From: Cryptomeria japonica
Lineage: Eukaryota > Streptophyta > Pinopsida > Cupressales > Cupressaceae
DNA length: 64,000 nucleotides
NCBI RefSeq assembly: GCF_030272615.1
Contig: NC_081405.1
Coordinates: 605,042,177 to 605,106,176 of the forward strand
Direction: 5' to 3'
The position numbers and the translations under genes were made by a program. Positions 1 to 12,800 of the stretch are shown piece after piece (position 1 is the first letter of the stretch; every line of letters begins with the position of its first letter). The notes beneath the pieces were generated by a model, which saw only the letters and a program-made list of their open reading frames with translations, did not search any database and was not told where the DNA came from.

Positions 1-886
1 TGTTATTCCAACAGATCTTCAAGCTTCTATGCTTGGTGATCACTATGTAGCATCCTTGTGCATACACTTGCCCGCATTGACTGTTTATCAATAGTTCCTT
101 ATTCATAAACAATCATCTAACCGCTTAATCTCCTTGATCACATTTCCCATGATCAATCATAGCCATTAGATCTTCAATCTTGTCCAGGTTCATTGTATCT
201 TACGATCTGAAAAATGTTTTACCCTACCTTGAAACTTGCACAATCATCTTGGAACTTGTGTTAGGGTAATGCGGTTCAATCTGAGCTGTAGATCTTCTTG
301 CCGACTTTCCATTGCCTTAGATTTGTTAACAAACTTCTTCCACTACTTGCCAGTCATTGATCCGCTCCAGCTCATCAGCTTCTTTCATTAAATATCACAT
401 GTAAACATTTAATGCATTCTGTTATAGCTCAGTTACAACTCGGTGAATACTAAACTTTACTCGGTAGACATTCTGTCTTCATTAACCGACTACGATAACC
501 TTAGGGTTTACCGACTAGATTCCTTAGGGTTTACCGACTAGGTCCTTTGGCTAATAACATAGTGTAGTATTAACCTTTACATTTTACAACATATGTATGA
601 TGTTAAAACAATCTAAAACATCAAGATCTCATCATTGTCTGACTTGGTAGAGTTGCCCATTGAATAACTTATCCCTTTATTCATCATATTCTTTCCTGTG
701 TCTTTACCGATTTCTTTATGATCTTCATATCATATTTCTTAAGATATGGCAACATCATACTAAATTAGAAAATCAATTTTTTGACATCAATGACAAAATA
801 ATAATATCAAGACAGTAAAATATCTTTAATCAGTTATGTCCATAATCATCAACAACCTTCTCAATATCCTTGTTATATTGCCAACA
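1..886 (-). repeat. 3' LTR of Copia-1 (partial)
   Basis: Aligns without gaps to 6144-7029. It ends in TGCCAACA on the plus strand, so the LTR starts TGTTGGCA in element orientation, directly beside a polypurine tract at 887-899. About 600 bases of this LTR lie to the left of the window. Near its U3 end (about 782-797) it has the motif TTGACATCAATGACAA that recurs in the other copia-type LTRs here. Confidence 0.92.
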
Positions 887-1040
887 ATCTCCCCCTTTGG
901 CATTGATGGCAAAACCAATTGATTTGATCAGCAAGAATTCAGATTGCTGTGATTCTGAAATGCTGAAACGCTCTCCCCCATACATCAAACTTCTCTTCTG
1001 GTTTTCTCCCCCTTGGGTAGTCTTCTCCCCCTTTGACAAC
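887..1040 (-). promoter_or_regulatory. Array of four polypurine-tract-like stretches before the 3' LTR
   Basis: On the minus strand the words AAAGGGGGAGA or close variants occur at about 888-899, 970-980, 1006-1016 and 1025-1036. The one touching the LTR is the expected primer for plus-strand DNA synthesis. The other three are unusual extras. Copia-2 has a similar set at 59785-60090. Confidence 0.7.
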
Positions 1041-1288
1041 AATACCAGAAAGAAAAGAACTAAAACATAAGTTGTTTCTATAAGAAGTTATTCCCTGCTG
1101 GTGTGTATCAATTGAGTCTTCGTCATAGCATTTGTTTACAATTCTTGTTCCCTGTATCATTGTCTGTATTATTTCAATATTGTTGCAGTACACTTTCAGA
1201 AAAGAATTCTTAAAGTGTATCACTCCAGCATCAGCTCCCTAAGAGACATTCAATAGATTCATCAAAGTGATGCTTTCACCAAACTCGG

Positions 1289-4200
1289 TCAGTGAGTAGA
1301 AGATAGGGGTAGGACCCCTAACTTACTTTTGAGATATTCAAAAATGTCCTTTGGTAGTGGCTTGGTGAACATATCATCTATTTGTTCCTTTGTGTTAACA
1401 TATTCCAACACCACTTTCTTTTCATGAGCTTCTTCTCTAAGATAATGATATTTGATAGATATGTGCTTTGTCTTAGAGTGCATAATAGGGTTCTTTGAAA
1501 TATTAATGGCACTAGTATTGTCACAGAATATAGTTACTAGCTCAGTAACTTTCTCATTTATTCCTTCCAACAATTGTTTGATCCATGCAATGTTGGTACA
1601 ATTCAGTGCTGCAGCAACATATTCAGCTTCGACTGTTGACTGAGAAACACATCCTTGTTTCTTGCTAATCCAACTCACTAGTCTTTCTCCTAAGAAGAAA
1701 GCTCCTCCACTTGTGCTTGTCCTGTCATCAATGTTGCCTACCCAATCAGCATCAGTATAGACTTTCAAATCAAAATCATTTCTTTTCTGATATACTAAGC
1801 CATAATCTTCAGTGCCTTTCAAGTATCTAAAAATTCTTTTGATTGTTGTCATGTGTATTTCCTTAGGATCTGTAGAGAATCTTGCAACAATACCAACTGC
1901 ATGTGCTATATCCGGCCTGCTGTGAACAACATATTATAGTTTTCCAATCATGGATCGGTAGAGTGTCTCATCAACAGATGCAGATTCATCATTCTTTGAT
2001 AGTTTGTAGTTTGTAGTCATAGGAGTACTTACTGGCTTTGAATCCTCCATTCCAAATTTCTTCAAGATTTCCTTTATGTATTTGGATTGAGTAATGAAAA
2101 TTTCATTTTTCATTTGCAGTATCTGTAAGCCTATAAAATACTTTATCTCACCAATTAATGACATCTCAAATTCTTTTCTCATTTCATTACCAAAGTTTTT
2201 GCATAAAGAGTCATTTCCACAAAATATAATATCATCAACAAATATGGCTGAGATTAGTATTCCATTTTCATCATTCTTCATGTAAATGTTGTTGTTCTCA
2301 CTTGTCCTTATAAAACCAATCTTAATCAAATAAGAGTGCAATCTTTCATACCATGCTCTTGGTGCTTGTTTCAGACCATATAAAGCTGTGTTCAATTTAC
2401 ATACTTGATCTTTATTATTGTCTTCAACAAATCCTTCAGGTTGTTCAATGAAAACTTCTTCTTCTAATATTCCATTCAGAAATGCAGATTTGACATCCAT
2501 TTGATATACCTTGAAGTTCTTGAAAGCAGCATATGCCAACAATGTTCTAACTCCTTTGAGTCTGGCAACAGGTGGAAAAGTTTCACCATAATCAATTCCT
2601 TCTTCTTGTGCATAACCTTTTCAAACCAATCTTGCTTTGGTCCGAATGACCTCTCCTTTCTCATTTAGCTTGTTTCTGAAGATCCACTTTGTACCGATTA
2701 CATTTTTGTCCTTAGGTCTTGGGACTAATGTCCATGTGTCATTCTTCTTGATTTGATCAATCTCTTCAGTCATAGCATTTATCCAATCTTCACTGTTAAA
2801 TGCCTCTTTTACTATTCTCGGTTCAAATTTAGATATCAAACATGTGTTATGTCTCAGTTTGTTCCTTGTCATCACTGGATCATCCTTATCTCCTATAATC
2901 TGACTTGGTGCATGATGTCTTCTAACATATTTGGCTAATACAGGCTTGGTAGGCTCTGTATGATCCTCTTCATCACTCGGTAATTGGATATCTTCCTCAT
3001 TTCCTTCAACAGTTATCTTGGTAGGACTTTTCGATTGCACATAGACAAATTCATCATAGTCTTTTTGTTCTTTGGAATTCCTATCATCAGTTCTTTCTGC
3101 AAATTCATCAATTTTCACATTTGCACTTTCTACTATTTTGTTAGATGATTTGATTAGACATTTAAATGCTTTGCTTCTAGAGGAATATCCTAGAAATGTT
3201 CTTTCTTCACTTTTCTGATCAAACTTGCCATTTCTATCATCTTTATGAACATAGCATTTGCTTCCAAAGATTTTAAAATAACTTATATTAGGTTTCTTGC
3301 CATACCAGATTTCATAAGGTGTCTTCAAAGTACCTTTCTTCAATTGAACTCGGTTCAAGGTGTAAATAGTTGTGCTTATTGCTTCTCTCCAAAATATTTG
3401 TGGAACCTTCTTCTCAATCATCAATGTTCTAGCACAATCCACAATGGATCTGTTTCTTCTTTCAGCTATTCCATTCTGTTGTGGAGTCCTCGGTGCAGAG
3501 ACTTGTCTTTTAATACCATGATCATTGCAAAATAGGTTGAACTCATTAGATGTGAAATCTCCTCCTCTATCTGATCTAAGACATTTCAGTTGTCTTCCTG
3601 TTTCATTTTCAACTCTAACCTTGTACCATTTAAACATTTGAAAAGCTTCTGATTTTTCTTTTAAAAACATTACTGACATCATCCTTGAATAATCATCCAC
3701 AAATAATATGAAATACTTATCACCATAATAACTTTGAAATTTCATAGGACCACAAAGATCAATGTGCACAAGATCTAAAATTCCCTTAGAAGTGTAGGAC
3801 TTACTTGTAAAGCTAGATCTTGTCATCTTGCCCATTTGGCATCCTTGGCATATAGCATTCTTAGGTTTTTCAAGACTCAGTAGACCTCTTACTCTGTGCT
3901 TCTTACTTATCTTGATCAGATTATCAAAATTAACATGACAAAACCTTTTATGCCATAACCAGGTGTTATCAATCTTTGCATGCAAGAACTTGTTGTGAGT
4001 AGAGTCAAGGTGAAATGTATTACCTTTTGTTTGTGTCCTGGTAGTAGCTAACTTTCCATTTTTGTCATGAACTTTGACAGTTCCTTTCTGAAATTCTATT
4101 CGGTAACCTGTGTTGTTTAGCTATGCTACACTCAACAAATTATATTTCAAACCTTCAACCCAATAAACATCATTTCATCTTGCTTTATCAAGAAGTTTTA

Positions 4201-5473
4201 TGGATCCTTTACCTCTTACTGGACATGGTGCATCATTACCAAATCTAACATAGCCTCCATCATAATCTTCTAACATAACAAACTTGTGTTTATCTCATGT
4301 CATATGATGTGAGCATCCACTATCTATAATCCAAGAATCATTAGTGTTTATGTGAGATATTAGGGCTTTTTCTTCATACATTTCTTCATCTAATCCATCC
4401 TTGATAGCAACATAAACAACTTCCTCTGTATCAGTCTCATCTAATTTATCATCTTCAGATTCCTCATCAGCAATTAAGAAGGTCTTTCTATCTCTTCTTC
4501 TAAAGTCTCGGTGACCTCTGTAATGATTATCTTTTTGTCTGTTATCTCGGTAATCTCTTTTTTCAGTGAAATCTTTGTCAGGACAGTTAGAAGCCATATG
4601 TCCAATCTTATCACAATTGAAACATTTCAAGGGTAGTTTTCCCTTATACTTACCTTTGCCTCTTGGTAACCTTTTGGCCAATAGTGCTTCAAACTCTTCT
4701 TGCTTTCTGATTTCTTCATATAGTTTGTGTACCTCCTCCATGTTCTTCCAAAATATTTCACTTGCTCCACTATGATCTCCTCCAGAGTACTTATACTTTC
4801 TTTCATTGTAATCATTAGATTCATTCAAATGAAAAGAACTAAATGCAGATTCAATTTTATTTACCGATGACCCATTGTTATCAAAATTACTTAACTCAAA
4901 TGCATGTAGCTTACCAATAGTAGCATCTAAGAAAACTGGCATATTAGGTATAGACCTTAATTCATTGATTGCAGGGACTTGGATTGCATAAGCAGGTAGA
5001 AGGGTTCTTAACAACTTACTTGTCACATCTTTTTCTTCAATAATTCCTCCTGCTCCCTTGATTTGATTTACAATCTCCTTTAGTCTTGTACTATACTGGG
5101 TTATGTTCTCACCTTCATTCATCTTCATAGATTCAAGTTGTCCTCTGAGACTATCAACTTTTTCTCTTTGAACATGTTCATCTCCTCCATATACAGATAT
5201 GAGCTTAGTCCACATAGCCTTCACATCATTGCAGCCTTCTAGATCATTAAACTCAGAATTGGTCAATGCAGATGTTATTTCAATCATTGCTTGAATGTGT
5301 TCTTGCTTTGCCTTTATCTCTTCCATAGTCAATGGATAGGTGCTCGGTGTAACAAAATCATTCTCCAGATAGTATATAGCATAGTCTCCAACTCCTGATA
5401 GATGTAGCTTCATCCTTTTCTGCCATGTAGAGAAACTTGACTTATTTAGCTTGGGTGCATCCCTCTTATACAT
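1289..5473 (-). pseudogene. Copia-1 gag-pol polyprotein, one frame with five nonsense codons
   Basis: Start ATG at 5473, 50 bases inside the primer site, and 1395 codons to the stop. In order: UBN2-type gag; zinc knuckle CFNCDKIGHMASNCP (about 4580-4625); protease WIIDSGCSHHMT (about 4298-4335); GAG-pre-integrase and integrase core with HKRFCHVNFDN and GIAERRNRS (about 3400-3960); RT with LNGILEEEVF and FVDD (2231-2242); RNase H ending near 1289. Stops interrupt the frame at 4295 (TGA), 4175 (TGA), 4121 (TAG), 2621 (TGA) and 1934 (TAA). The frame never shifts: all segment offsets are multiples of three. Every stop can be explained by C-to-T change in CGA, CAG or CAA codons. The element is dead as read, but its protein is otherwise full length for copia. 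Confidence 0.92.
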
Positions 5474-5523
5474 CTTTGGATCTTTAACTCAAGTGCCTTT
5501 AAACTTTCCTTCCGGAGTCGAAA

Positions 5524-5535
5524 GCTCTGATACCA
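5524..5535 (-). other. Primer binding site, initiator tRNA-Met type
   Basis: The minus strand reads TGGTATCAGAGC two bases inside the 5' LTR, the standard plant copia primer site complementary to the 3' end of tRNA-iMet. It fixes the inner end of the LTR at 5538 (plus-strand TGATAG). Confidence 0.93.
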
Positions 5536-5537
5536 AT

Positions 5538-7029
5538 TGATAGTTTTGATACTTAATATAAGTATAGATCCAATAGCCAATAAGATGAGAGGGGGGGGTG
5601 AATCATACAAACTTAATCATTAATGAAAACATCAGATTCAACCTCGGTAACATATATCAGTCATAGAATAAAATTGTCAAACATGCAAACTCAAAAGCAT
5701 ATGAACAATATAAATTTCATAACCCCAGATTTAACGTGGAAACCCAAATAGGGAAAAACCACTATGGGATTTCAAACCCACTAAGAAATATACTCTTCTA
5801 GAGTATGCTCAGTTAAAAGCCAATCATGTTAAAGATTACAAAACACATTGCTAGACGTGACCCAATTAAGGGATTTTCCTCAGATCTGTTAGGATCTTCA
5901 CTTTGTTGGAAGTGACCTTGTCAAAGGATTTCAAACACTCATTTAGAATGTCACCTTGTTAGAGTATTTACTTATAAGACTGTTAAGTCCACTTGGTTAA
6001 GAGATTTCCTGTTACTTTCACAAGCTAACAGTAATACAAACTATCTACAACTTTACATCTAAAATGCTAAAGCAGATTCTTATTTGTTCAATCACAATCT
6101 AGACATAGAACTAATCTTGTCTATCTGCTAGGCATCAATACTCTATTATTCCAACAAATCTTCAAGCTTTTGTGCTCGGTGATCACTATGTAGCATCCCT
6201 ATACATACACTTGCACGCAATGACTGTTTATCAACAGTTCCTTATTTATAAACAATCATCTAACCGCTTAATCTCCTTGATCACATTTCCCATGATCAAT
6301 CATAGCCATTAGATCTTTAATCTTGTCCAGGTTCATTGTATCTTACGATCTGAAAAACATTTTACCCTGCCTCAGAACTTGCACAATCATCTTGGAACTT
6401 GTGTTAGGGTAATGCAGTTCAATCTGAGTTGTAGATCTTCTTGCCAACTTTCCATTGCCTTAGATTTGTTAACAAACTTCTTCCACAGCTTGCCAATCAT
6501 TGATCCGCTCCAGCTCATCAGCTTCTTTCATTAAATATCACATGTAAACATTTAATGCACTCTGTTATAGCTCGGTTACAACTTGGTGAATACTAAACTT
6601 TACTCGGTAGACATTCTATCTTCATTAACTGACTGTGATAACCTTAGGGTTTACCGACTAGGTTCCTTAGCGTTTACCGACTAGGTCCTTTGGCTGATAA
6701 CATAGTGTAGTATTAACCTTTACATTTTACAACATATGTATGATGTTAAAACAATCTAAAACATCAAGATCTCATCATTGTCTGACTCGGTAGAGTTGCC
6801 CATTGAATAACTTATCCCTTTATTCATCATATTCTTTCCTGTGTCTTTACCTACTTCTTTATGATCTTCATATCATATTTCTTAAGATATGGCAACATCA
6901 TACTGAATTAGAAAATCAATTTCTTGACATCAATGAGAAAATAATAATATCAAGATAGTAAAACATCTTTAATCAGTTATGTCCATAATCATCAACAACC
7001 TTCTCAATATCCTTGTTATATTGCCAACA
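5538..7029 (-). repeat. 5' LTR of Copia-1 (complete, 1492 bp)
   Basis: Bounded by the primer site at 5535 and by the shared end TTGCCAACA at 7029. It starts TG and ends CA on the plus strand. It carries the run GAGAGGGGGGGGTGAATCA near 5588-5606, a signature also found at the corresponding position of the solo LTR at 18353. Confidence 0.93.
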
Positions 7030-7112
7030 AAATATGTACAAATCAGCTCATGGCCATTTAAATATACAAAATTATGCCCCTAAACAGGTACAAATAAGCT
7101 CATGGGCATTTT
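7030..7112. repeat. Diverged 54-bp direct duplication
   Basis: GTACAAATCAGCTCATGG (about 7035) and GTACAAATAAGCTCATGG (about 7089) repeat at a spacing of 54 bases. It lies between the Copia-1 LTR and the transposase-like gene. No function is apparent. Confidence 0.6.
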
Positions 7113-7193
7113 TATTTACAAAAAATGAATATAGAACAATTCACCAATGATATATACAAAATTCTCAAAATCATTCTACTCTGAACCGTAGAA

Positions 7194-8433
7194 TCAATCA
7201 AGTGAGCCTTCAGGATCGGCTCTAACCAATATTGTGTCAAGTATTGTCTCATGGTTAGATTCACAAACTTTCCATAAAATATTGTTATGAGGTCTACCAC
7301 GATACTTTACCAAATGAATATTTTTCGCAACAAGGTTAGAGAAATGAAGAATATGTCTATGTGTTTCAAAGTCCTCGAAGAACCAAACATCAGAATTCTT
7401 GATAGGGTATCTCCTAAGCCATGTTCCTATCATGACAACAAACCCTAATGGGTACTCAATACCCTCTCCATCAATGATTGTGGTTGTCAATTTTCTTTTA
7501 GGCTCAACACAGCAACATAAAGAGTAATTTTTTCCTTCTTGAATTATGCGGTGCAATTATCTGACCATATTAAGTGTCGATTGTATTGTATGTTTCTTTC
7601 CTTTAAATTATCATACAAAACTTTAAAGAATCCTTGTACAAACTCTGATGAATCAGTACGATCATCACTAATGTAGAAGTGATACTCTCTTACAACCTTT
7701 CTATCCTCCTCTGTGATATCATCTGCATGCATAAATTTTATGTGTACAAAAATAGAAACTTGTGTAGAATGATAATACATAGATTGCACTTCATTTTGAG
7801 GTTGTAGTGTATAATTTTTAGCAAAATAAATGATAGAGACAATGGTGCCAAGAGGAAATGTGTCCTTACATAACTTTAATTGTTCATCTAACCATCGAGC
7901 TCTATGTGTATGCATTATTTACTCATAAACTAATTTCCCTTGAAACATTTCCATAAATTTAGCTACACATATATCATTTTTCACTAACTCACATCTCTTC
8001 AAATCTTTTCAAAATTTAACTCCATATGTGATTGTCTTGTATTTTCCAAAAGAAACTAGTTTCATTTGTGCTCTCCAAATGTATACATCTTGGTAAATGT
8101 TGCAAACCACCACATATAGCACAAGAACCTTCCAAACAAGGCATCATGTAATAAATGCAACCATCATGTATATTACATAGCATACTTGAAATAATTTTTT
8201 GCTGACTTAGGAGGTACTTGTATATTGCATTCCTACAAAACATTGTTAGTGTGCAAAGTAGAATAAATGTGATGAAAAACTATCATAGTGCATAGAAAAG
8301 GTTTTGCCATTTCAAAAAATCTTTGACAAATTCTTATTTGAGGAAACTTTTCAAGGAATCTTTCATAATTTTTTGTCTCAGTCATATCCAAATATTGTTT
8401 GGCATGTGGCTCACAATTTGTAGAGTTGATTCA
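7194..8433 (-). pseudogene. Transposase-like gene, C-terminal part (unidentified family)
   Basis: Minus-strand coding fragments run 8433 to 7194. About 8300-8420 has ...EPHAKQYLDMTETKNYERFL. About 8016-8243 has a cysteine/histidine cluster CAICGGLQHLPRCIH. 7544-7915 has HADDITEEDRKVVREYHFYISDD and ends with IWSDNCTA, followed by an in-frame TAA and then a frameshift into 7556-7194. Plant and animal genomes hold an uncharacterised transposon-linked family with a hydrophobic-ISDD segment followed by a WSDGC-x-QFK motif; I match it only from memory. The motif spacing suggests a DDE-like nuclease core, which is inference. The upstream half lies at 11022-11896 beyond a solo LTR. The C-terminus is probably cut by Copia-1. 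Confidence 0.6.
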
Positions 8434-11021
8434 TGTTGGCATTGTCTTGTCATTGATGTCAACTGGTATAGCATGTTACCGATATAGAAGGACAACCAGT
8501 CTGAGAGGATTGTTGATATGTTGTCATTGATGTCAACCAACTTTATGGTGTCTTTGGTGTTCACCAGTATAGCTATCACTGTTATCAACTGGTAGAGTGG
8601 ACAACTGATACTGAACAAGCTTGGGAGAGAAGATACTAGTGAGTGATATGAACCGGCAAGCTTGTGACCGGTAAAGTTGCTGCAGTATGAACTAATGAGT
8701 GGTCAGTAGTGCAACCGGTATGCTAGTATGTTGTCAAATAGTAGGACTCCCACCGGATGAAGAGAAGGTTGATAGAGAGTGTGATTCCTCAGTTAGGGAA
8801 GATGACATATGTAAAAGCTACTGGGACATATGTCAAGTTGAAGATGTATCCTCTCCTCAGTGAAGTCACATTATTATTGGTAGGCAATATATATCTTCCT
8901 CCACCGATGTTTGGCAGTTGAAGTGCAATTGTCTATTATTCCCACCGGTAAATGGTAATACCTTTCTTATCCCACAATATACATGGAGCACATCATGACT
9001 CTTTAGGATAAGATAGTCCGACTAAGAAAAGGCGAGTGATTGGATGCATAGACTGGATGATTGATGTAGAAGATGAGGAAGCCTTCTGAGTTTGAGATCA
9101 AAGATGTGCACCAGATCATCATGTGAAGACATGATGCGCTATCGAGACAGAGAAGGAAGAGTTAAGATGGTGAGTTTCCCACCTTGGTAAACCAGTTGAG
9201 AGGAGAACCAGCCAAATAAAGATAAGGCTCTATAGTTGCACACATGGAGTTAGTATTGGTATGTAGATGGAAAGTGGTGTTGCCACAGATGCATAGCAGT
9301 TGGAGATGGATGACATGAAGATATCATGCATATTACCAGTATGAAGGCAGAAACATGTCAACCAGTAAACAAGGTGGATACCGACATACAACTAAGTGAA
9401 CAAAGAGACAAAAGTGAAGTGCTCTCAATCTGATGAAGATGCACATGGTGAGTCATCCTAAATAGCTGCTAAGGACTGGCATGGTTGATGATTGGGAAAA
9501 TATGATAAATCAGCAAGATAGAGAAGGCACTGGCAAGAAGTTTAATTGATAAAGTATGATGTACTGATAAGAGTAGAGGATTGGTAGGTGTGCACCAGTT
9601 AAGTGTTTGGTTGGTGATCTCATATGAACTGACAAAGAGGTCTAAGATGATGAATACCAACAAAGATACCACGTGGAGTTATGCAGAGGTTGGTGAAGTC
9701 CTTGTTGGTGAGATAGGTGGTGACTGGTTGACACTAATGTCGATAGCATGAATCGTGGGTCAAGAGAAGAAGGGTGTGACTCAAGACAAATCTAAGCTCA
9801 GAGATTGGATTTGTTTGCATCATGATCGATGTAGTTTGTCCAGGTGTTGATTACAGTAGGTGAGTCTATCTGTGTGATTTCTTCATGGTGTTTGACAAGT
9901 GTAGGTTGTCGTGTTTTCCAAATATGGCAAACATGTTCTGGACGTAGCCAGATTGGCGAAGTTTGATTGATTTGTTGCAAGTGGTTGATCTCTGGAAAGA
10001 GATCTGATTGGATTTAGTTTTCCTTGAGGTCAATGAAGGAACCCTAGCGCGATAGAAGTTTGAATATCATTTTGGTGGGAAGGCTTGGTATAAATATGTA
10101 GTTTGAAGACCAGATCTAATGTTGTTGCACAAGAGAGTGATCATGAGCAAATCAGAGAGAAGAGAAGACTGAGAAGAGTCAAGTAACTCAGCATTTGAAG
10201 CAGAGAGCAAGCAAGGGAGATAAAACTAGTATTAGGGGCTAACTAGGGTTCAACCAGTAAAGCTTGAGTAACTGGTAAGCTGAAAGAGTGAATCAATTAA
10301 GTGAACCTGTAGTGGTAGAACTGGCAGTAGAGAGTGAGATGATGTCAGAAGAGATCCTGCAGACTAGGTAAAGAGAAGAAGGAGAAGATACAGAGAGAGC
10401 AGAGAAGCGGTAACAAGTTGCATATTTATTCAACCAGTGGGTCAAAATTGGTGTGTTAGCGGCAGGGACAAAAGAAGGTAGCAAAAAATGAATCAAAGTG
10501 TGAACCAGTACAGAGGAGGAAGAGTGCAAGATAGAGGATACTACCAGTAAAGCTGAGGAGAATGGTAACCGATAAAGAGATTATTCATAAGTGGTTACAG
10601 AACTCATTTGTAACCGGGCTATTACTTTTGTATTAATAAATAATGTTCTTTTAGATCACTGAGTTGGAGCTTGGTGCAAGGGTTGGTTCTCCTTGGGTTG
10701 GTGCCCTAAAATTAGGGGTTTGTGCCCTAAAATTGGTTCCCTAAATGTTGTAACTATTTTTCTTATTGTGAGGCTAGATTGGAGGAGTAGATTCTAGCAG
10801 CATTTCTCACTCAGGTTTTTCCCATCTTGGGTTTTCCTCGTATATACCGATGCTATGTGATGTGCCTTTGTGTGGTTGAATTATGTTGTCTTGTTCTATC
10901 TCACCAGTATGTTTACTTAGTGTTAGATCTATTGATCGGTACCCACCCACTTAGGATTAGAAGGTTAAAGTTTGAACACCACTGATTCACCCCCCCTCTC
11001 AATGGCATCTTGTGTTCAACA
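8434..11021 (+). mobile_element. Solo LTR, 2588 bp, with perfect target duplication
   Basis: Starts TGTTGGCATTG and ends TTCAACA. The five bases ATTCA occur directly before it (8429-8433) and directly after it (11022-11026), as expected for an integrase-made insertion. There are no coding domains inside; scattered short ORFs are noise. Its start matches the copia LTRs here (TGTTGG..., then CATTGATGTCAAC at about 8453-8465, repeated near 8520), and near the end it has the run ATTCACCCCCCCTCTCAAT. It probably arose by recombination between the two LTRs of one element. It is almost twice as long as the Copia-1 LTR, so it is a different family of the same type. Confidence 0.9.
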
Positions 11022-11896
11022 ATTCACCTAACAACATCTCTTTGGTTGGGTGAAACTCTTGTGTTGTCATGCAAAAAAATTTCATTTAATATTCTTAGTG
11101 CATCAACAACAACCTTGTCTTTGCGTGGTAGTCTACACGAGAATTATCAAAGAGAATTATGGTTAGATTCCTCTATTTTTTATGCCTCTGTAATGCTTTA
11201 CTTAATTTTGTTCTACTACCGTTTAATGAATTACTTGTTTTTCTTATCAAACGATCTTTTTTATTTTCTTGCTCATTATGGTTGATGTAATGACACGTCG
11301 AGTAACATTAGAATCTTTAGTAAGTGATTTTGAACGAAAGCTTGATATGCATCAAATAGATTTCTCACAATAGTTATTTCGTTGTTACTTTCAAATGATC
11401 TTAGGCCTAAAATTTGTATTGTCTCTCATTTGAACAATTAATTGGCATATTGCAGTTTGATTTAAGTTTTCAAAAGAGTTTTGCCATATTCTTTTAACCA
11501 TTCTCCTACAATTTTGTTCATTCATTTTATCAAGCATTGGCTTCAATATATTCTCATCAATATCAATTAGATACTTTGGTTTCCTATGAATGATTCTAGG
11601 AGGTGTTAACATCAGTGCATTGTGTGCATTGGATACATTCAATTCATCAAATAGAGCAGGTGATTATTCAATGTGGTCTCTTCTTCAATTGCATTAGGTT
11701 CATACGGTAAATCAAATATCTCTTCTTGAGTTGCATTAGGTGCATTATGTTCATTTGGTAAATCGAATTGAGATGTTGAGGATGACATACCTTCTTGTCC
11801 CATTCTTCTTATGTCACTTAATTTCTTCATACGCTTCCTTTGTCTTTCCTTTTCATCCTCTCATTGTTCCATCGTTCCTTGCTTGTTCTTTCCCAT
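11022..11896 (-). pseudogene. Transposase-like gene, N-terminal part
   Basis: Reads from an ATG at 11894-11896 (MGKNKQGTMEQ, then an in-frame TGA), then KERQRKRMKKLSDIRRMG, an acidic N-rich stretch, and from 11642 to 11391 PPRIIHRKPKYLIDIDEN...MVKRIWQN. Frame changes occur near 11640 and 11390. A further coding-like stretch (SNVTRRVITSTIM) lies near 11290-11330. The last bases before the solo LTR (11022 onward) continue logically at 8433 once the LTR and one ATTCA copy are ignored, so this is the 5' half of the gene at 7194-8433. Its family is not identified. Confidence 0.55.
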
Positions 11897-12461
11897 GGTT
11901 GATATCGGTTGTCCTAAATAGAATCATATTACATATATATGTAAACAAAAGTTCATAAACAATCAAATAACCATAAATTTGAGAATTATCATTGTTTTTT
12001 TGAATCAAAACTATTAAAAAATCATAATAACATTGACAAAACTAATAAGAACAACAATTCAATCATTTGAAATCATGCAAAAACAAAAAACTCACTTACT
12101 TCTATGTATAAAACAGTCACAGAAGCGCAGACATGGTTGCAATGGGGCTTTCAACGACCTCAAAAACTTCTTTTGAGGTTGTTGAGGTGGTTGGGCAACT
12201 AAAAGTATATGTCCCAGTACCACGTACATGGTCGTTTTAGTAACCCCGTATGCGCTATTAGGCCCTAAAAATGTTTGCAAACCAATGTTAATATTATTGG
12301 TACCCCGTACATGTTTTAAATGTATAAAGACCCCATATGCATTGTTAGGACTTAAAAATGTTTAGCAGACTAGCAAACTAATAGTCCCAGTACCCTGTAC
12401 ACACTTTTTGTAGTAAAGAAAATGTGAAGGAAAAGGGAGGGAGCGAGAGAAAGAGAGAGGT

Positions 12462-12465
<4 letters not shown>
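11897..12465. repeat. Unassigned DNA with about three diverged copies of a 'GTACC..GTACATG' unit
   Basis: Between 12210 and 12410, phrases such as CAGTACCACGTACATG, GGTACCCCGTACATG and CAGTACCCTGTACACA recur every 75-110 bases, with CCTAAAAATGTTT between them. No gene is seen. The unit is palindromic around GTAC. Confidence 0.45.
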
Positions 12466-12547
<82 letters not shown>

Positions 12548-12671
12548 GAAAAGGGTGAGAGAGAGAGGGTGGAAAAGGGAGGGAGAGAGGGGGAGAAAGG
12601 GAGAGAGGGAGAGAGGGAGAGGGAGGGGGAGAGAGAATGGAAAAGGGAGAGAGATGGTGGAAAAGGGAGGA

Positions 12672-12738
<67 letters not shown>

Positions 12739-12800
12739 GGAAAAGGGAGAGAGGGAGAGAGAGAGGATGGAAAAGGGGGGAGAGGGAGAGAGAGAGGGAT
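12466..12800 (+). repeat. (GA)n microsatellite / GA-rich satellite
   Basis: Two uninterrupted (AG)n tracts (about 12469-12543 and 12675-12733) are joined by a purine-only stretch with the phrase ATGGAAAAGGG repeated. Any ORF here is a simple Arg-Glu repeat with no sign of selection. Confidence 0.95.

Larger units (their letters stand above)
1..7029 (-). mobile_element. Copia-1: Ty1/copia LTR retrotransposon, left end cut by window
   Basis: The element reads right to left: 5' LTR 5538-7029, primer site 5524-5535, one gag-pol frame 5473-1289, polypurine tracts 887-1040, 3' LTR 1-886 (incomplete). The order gag, protease, integrase, reverse transcriptase, RNase H is the copia order. I compared the 886 shared LTR bases with 6144-7029 by eye: no net indel and about 43 differences (near 5%), most of them transitions. 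The insertion is therefore clearly older than Gypsy-B at 34944-54704. The target duplication cannot be tested because the left end lies outside the window. It borders the 3' end of the broken transposase-like gene that starts at 11896. Confidence 0.93.
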
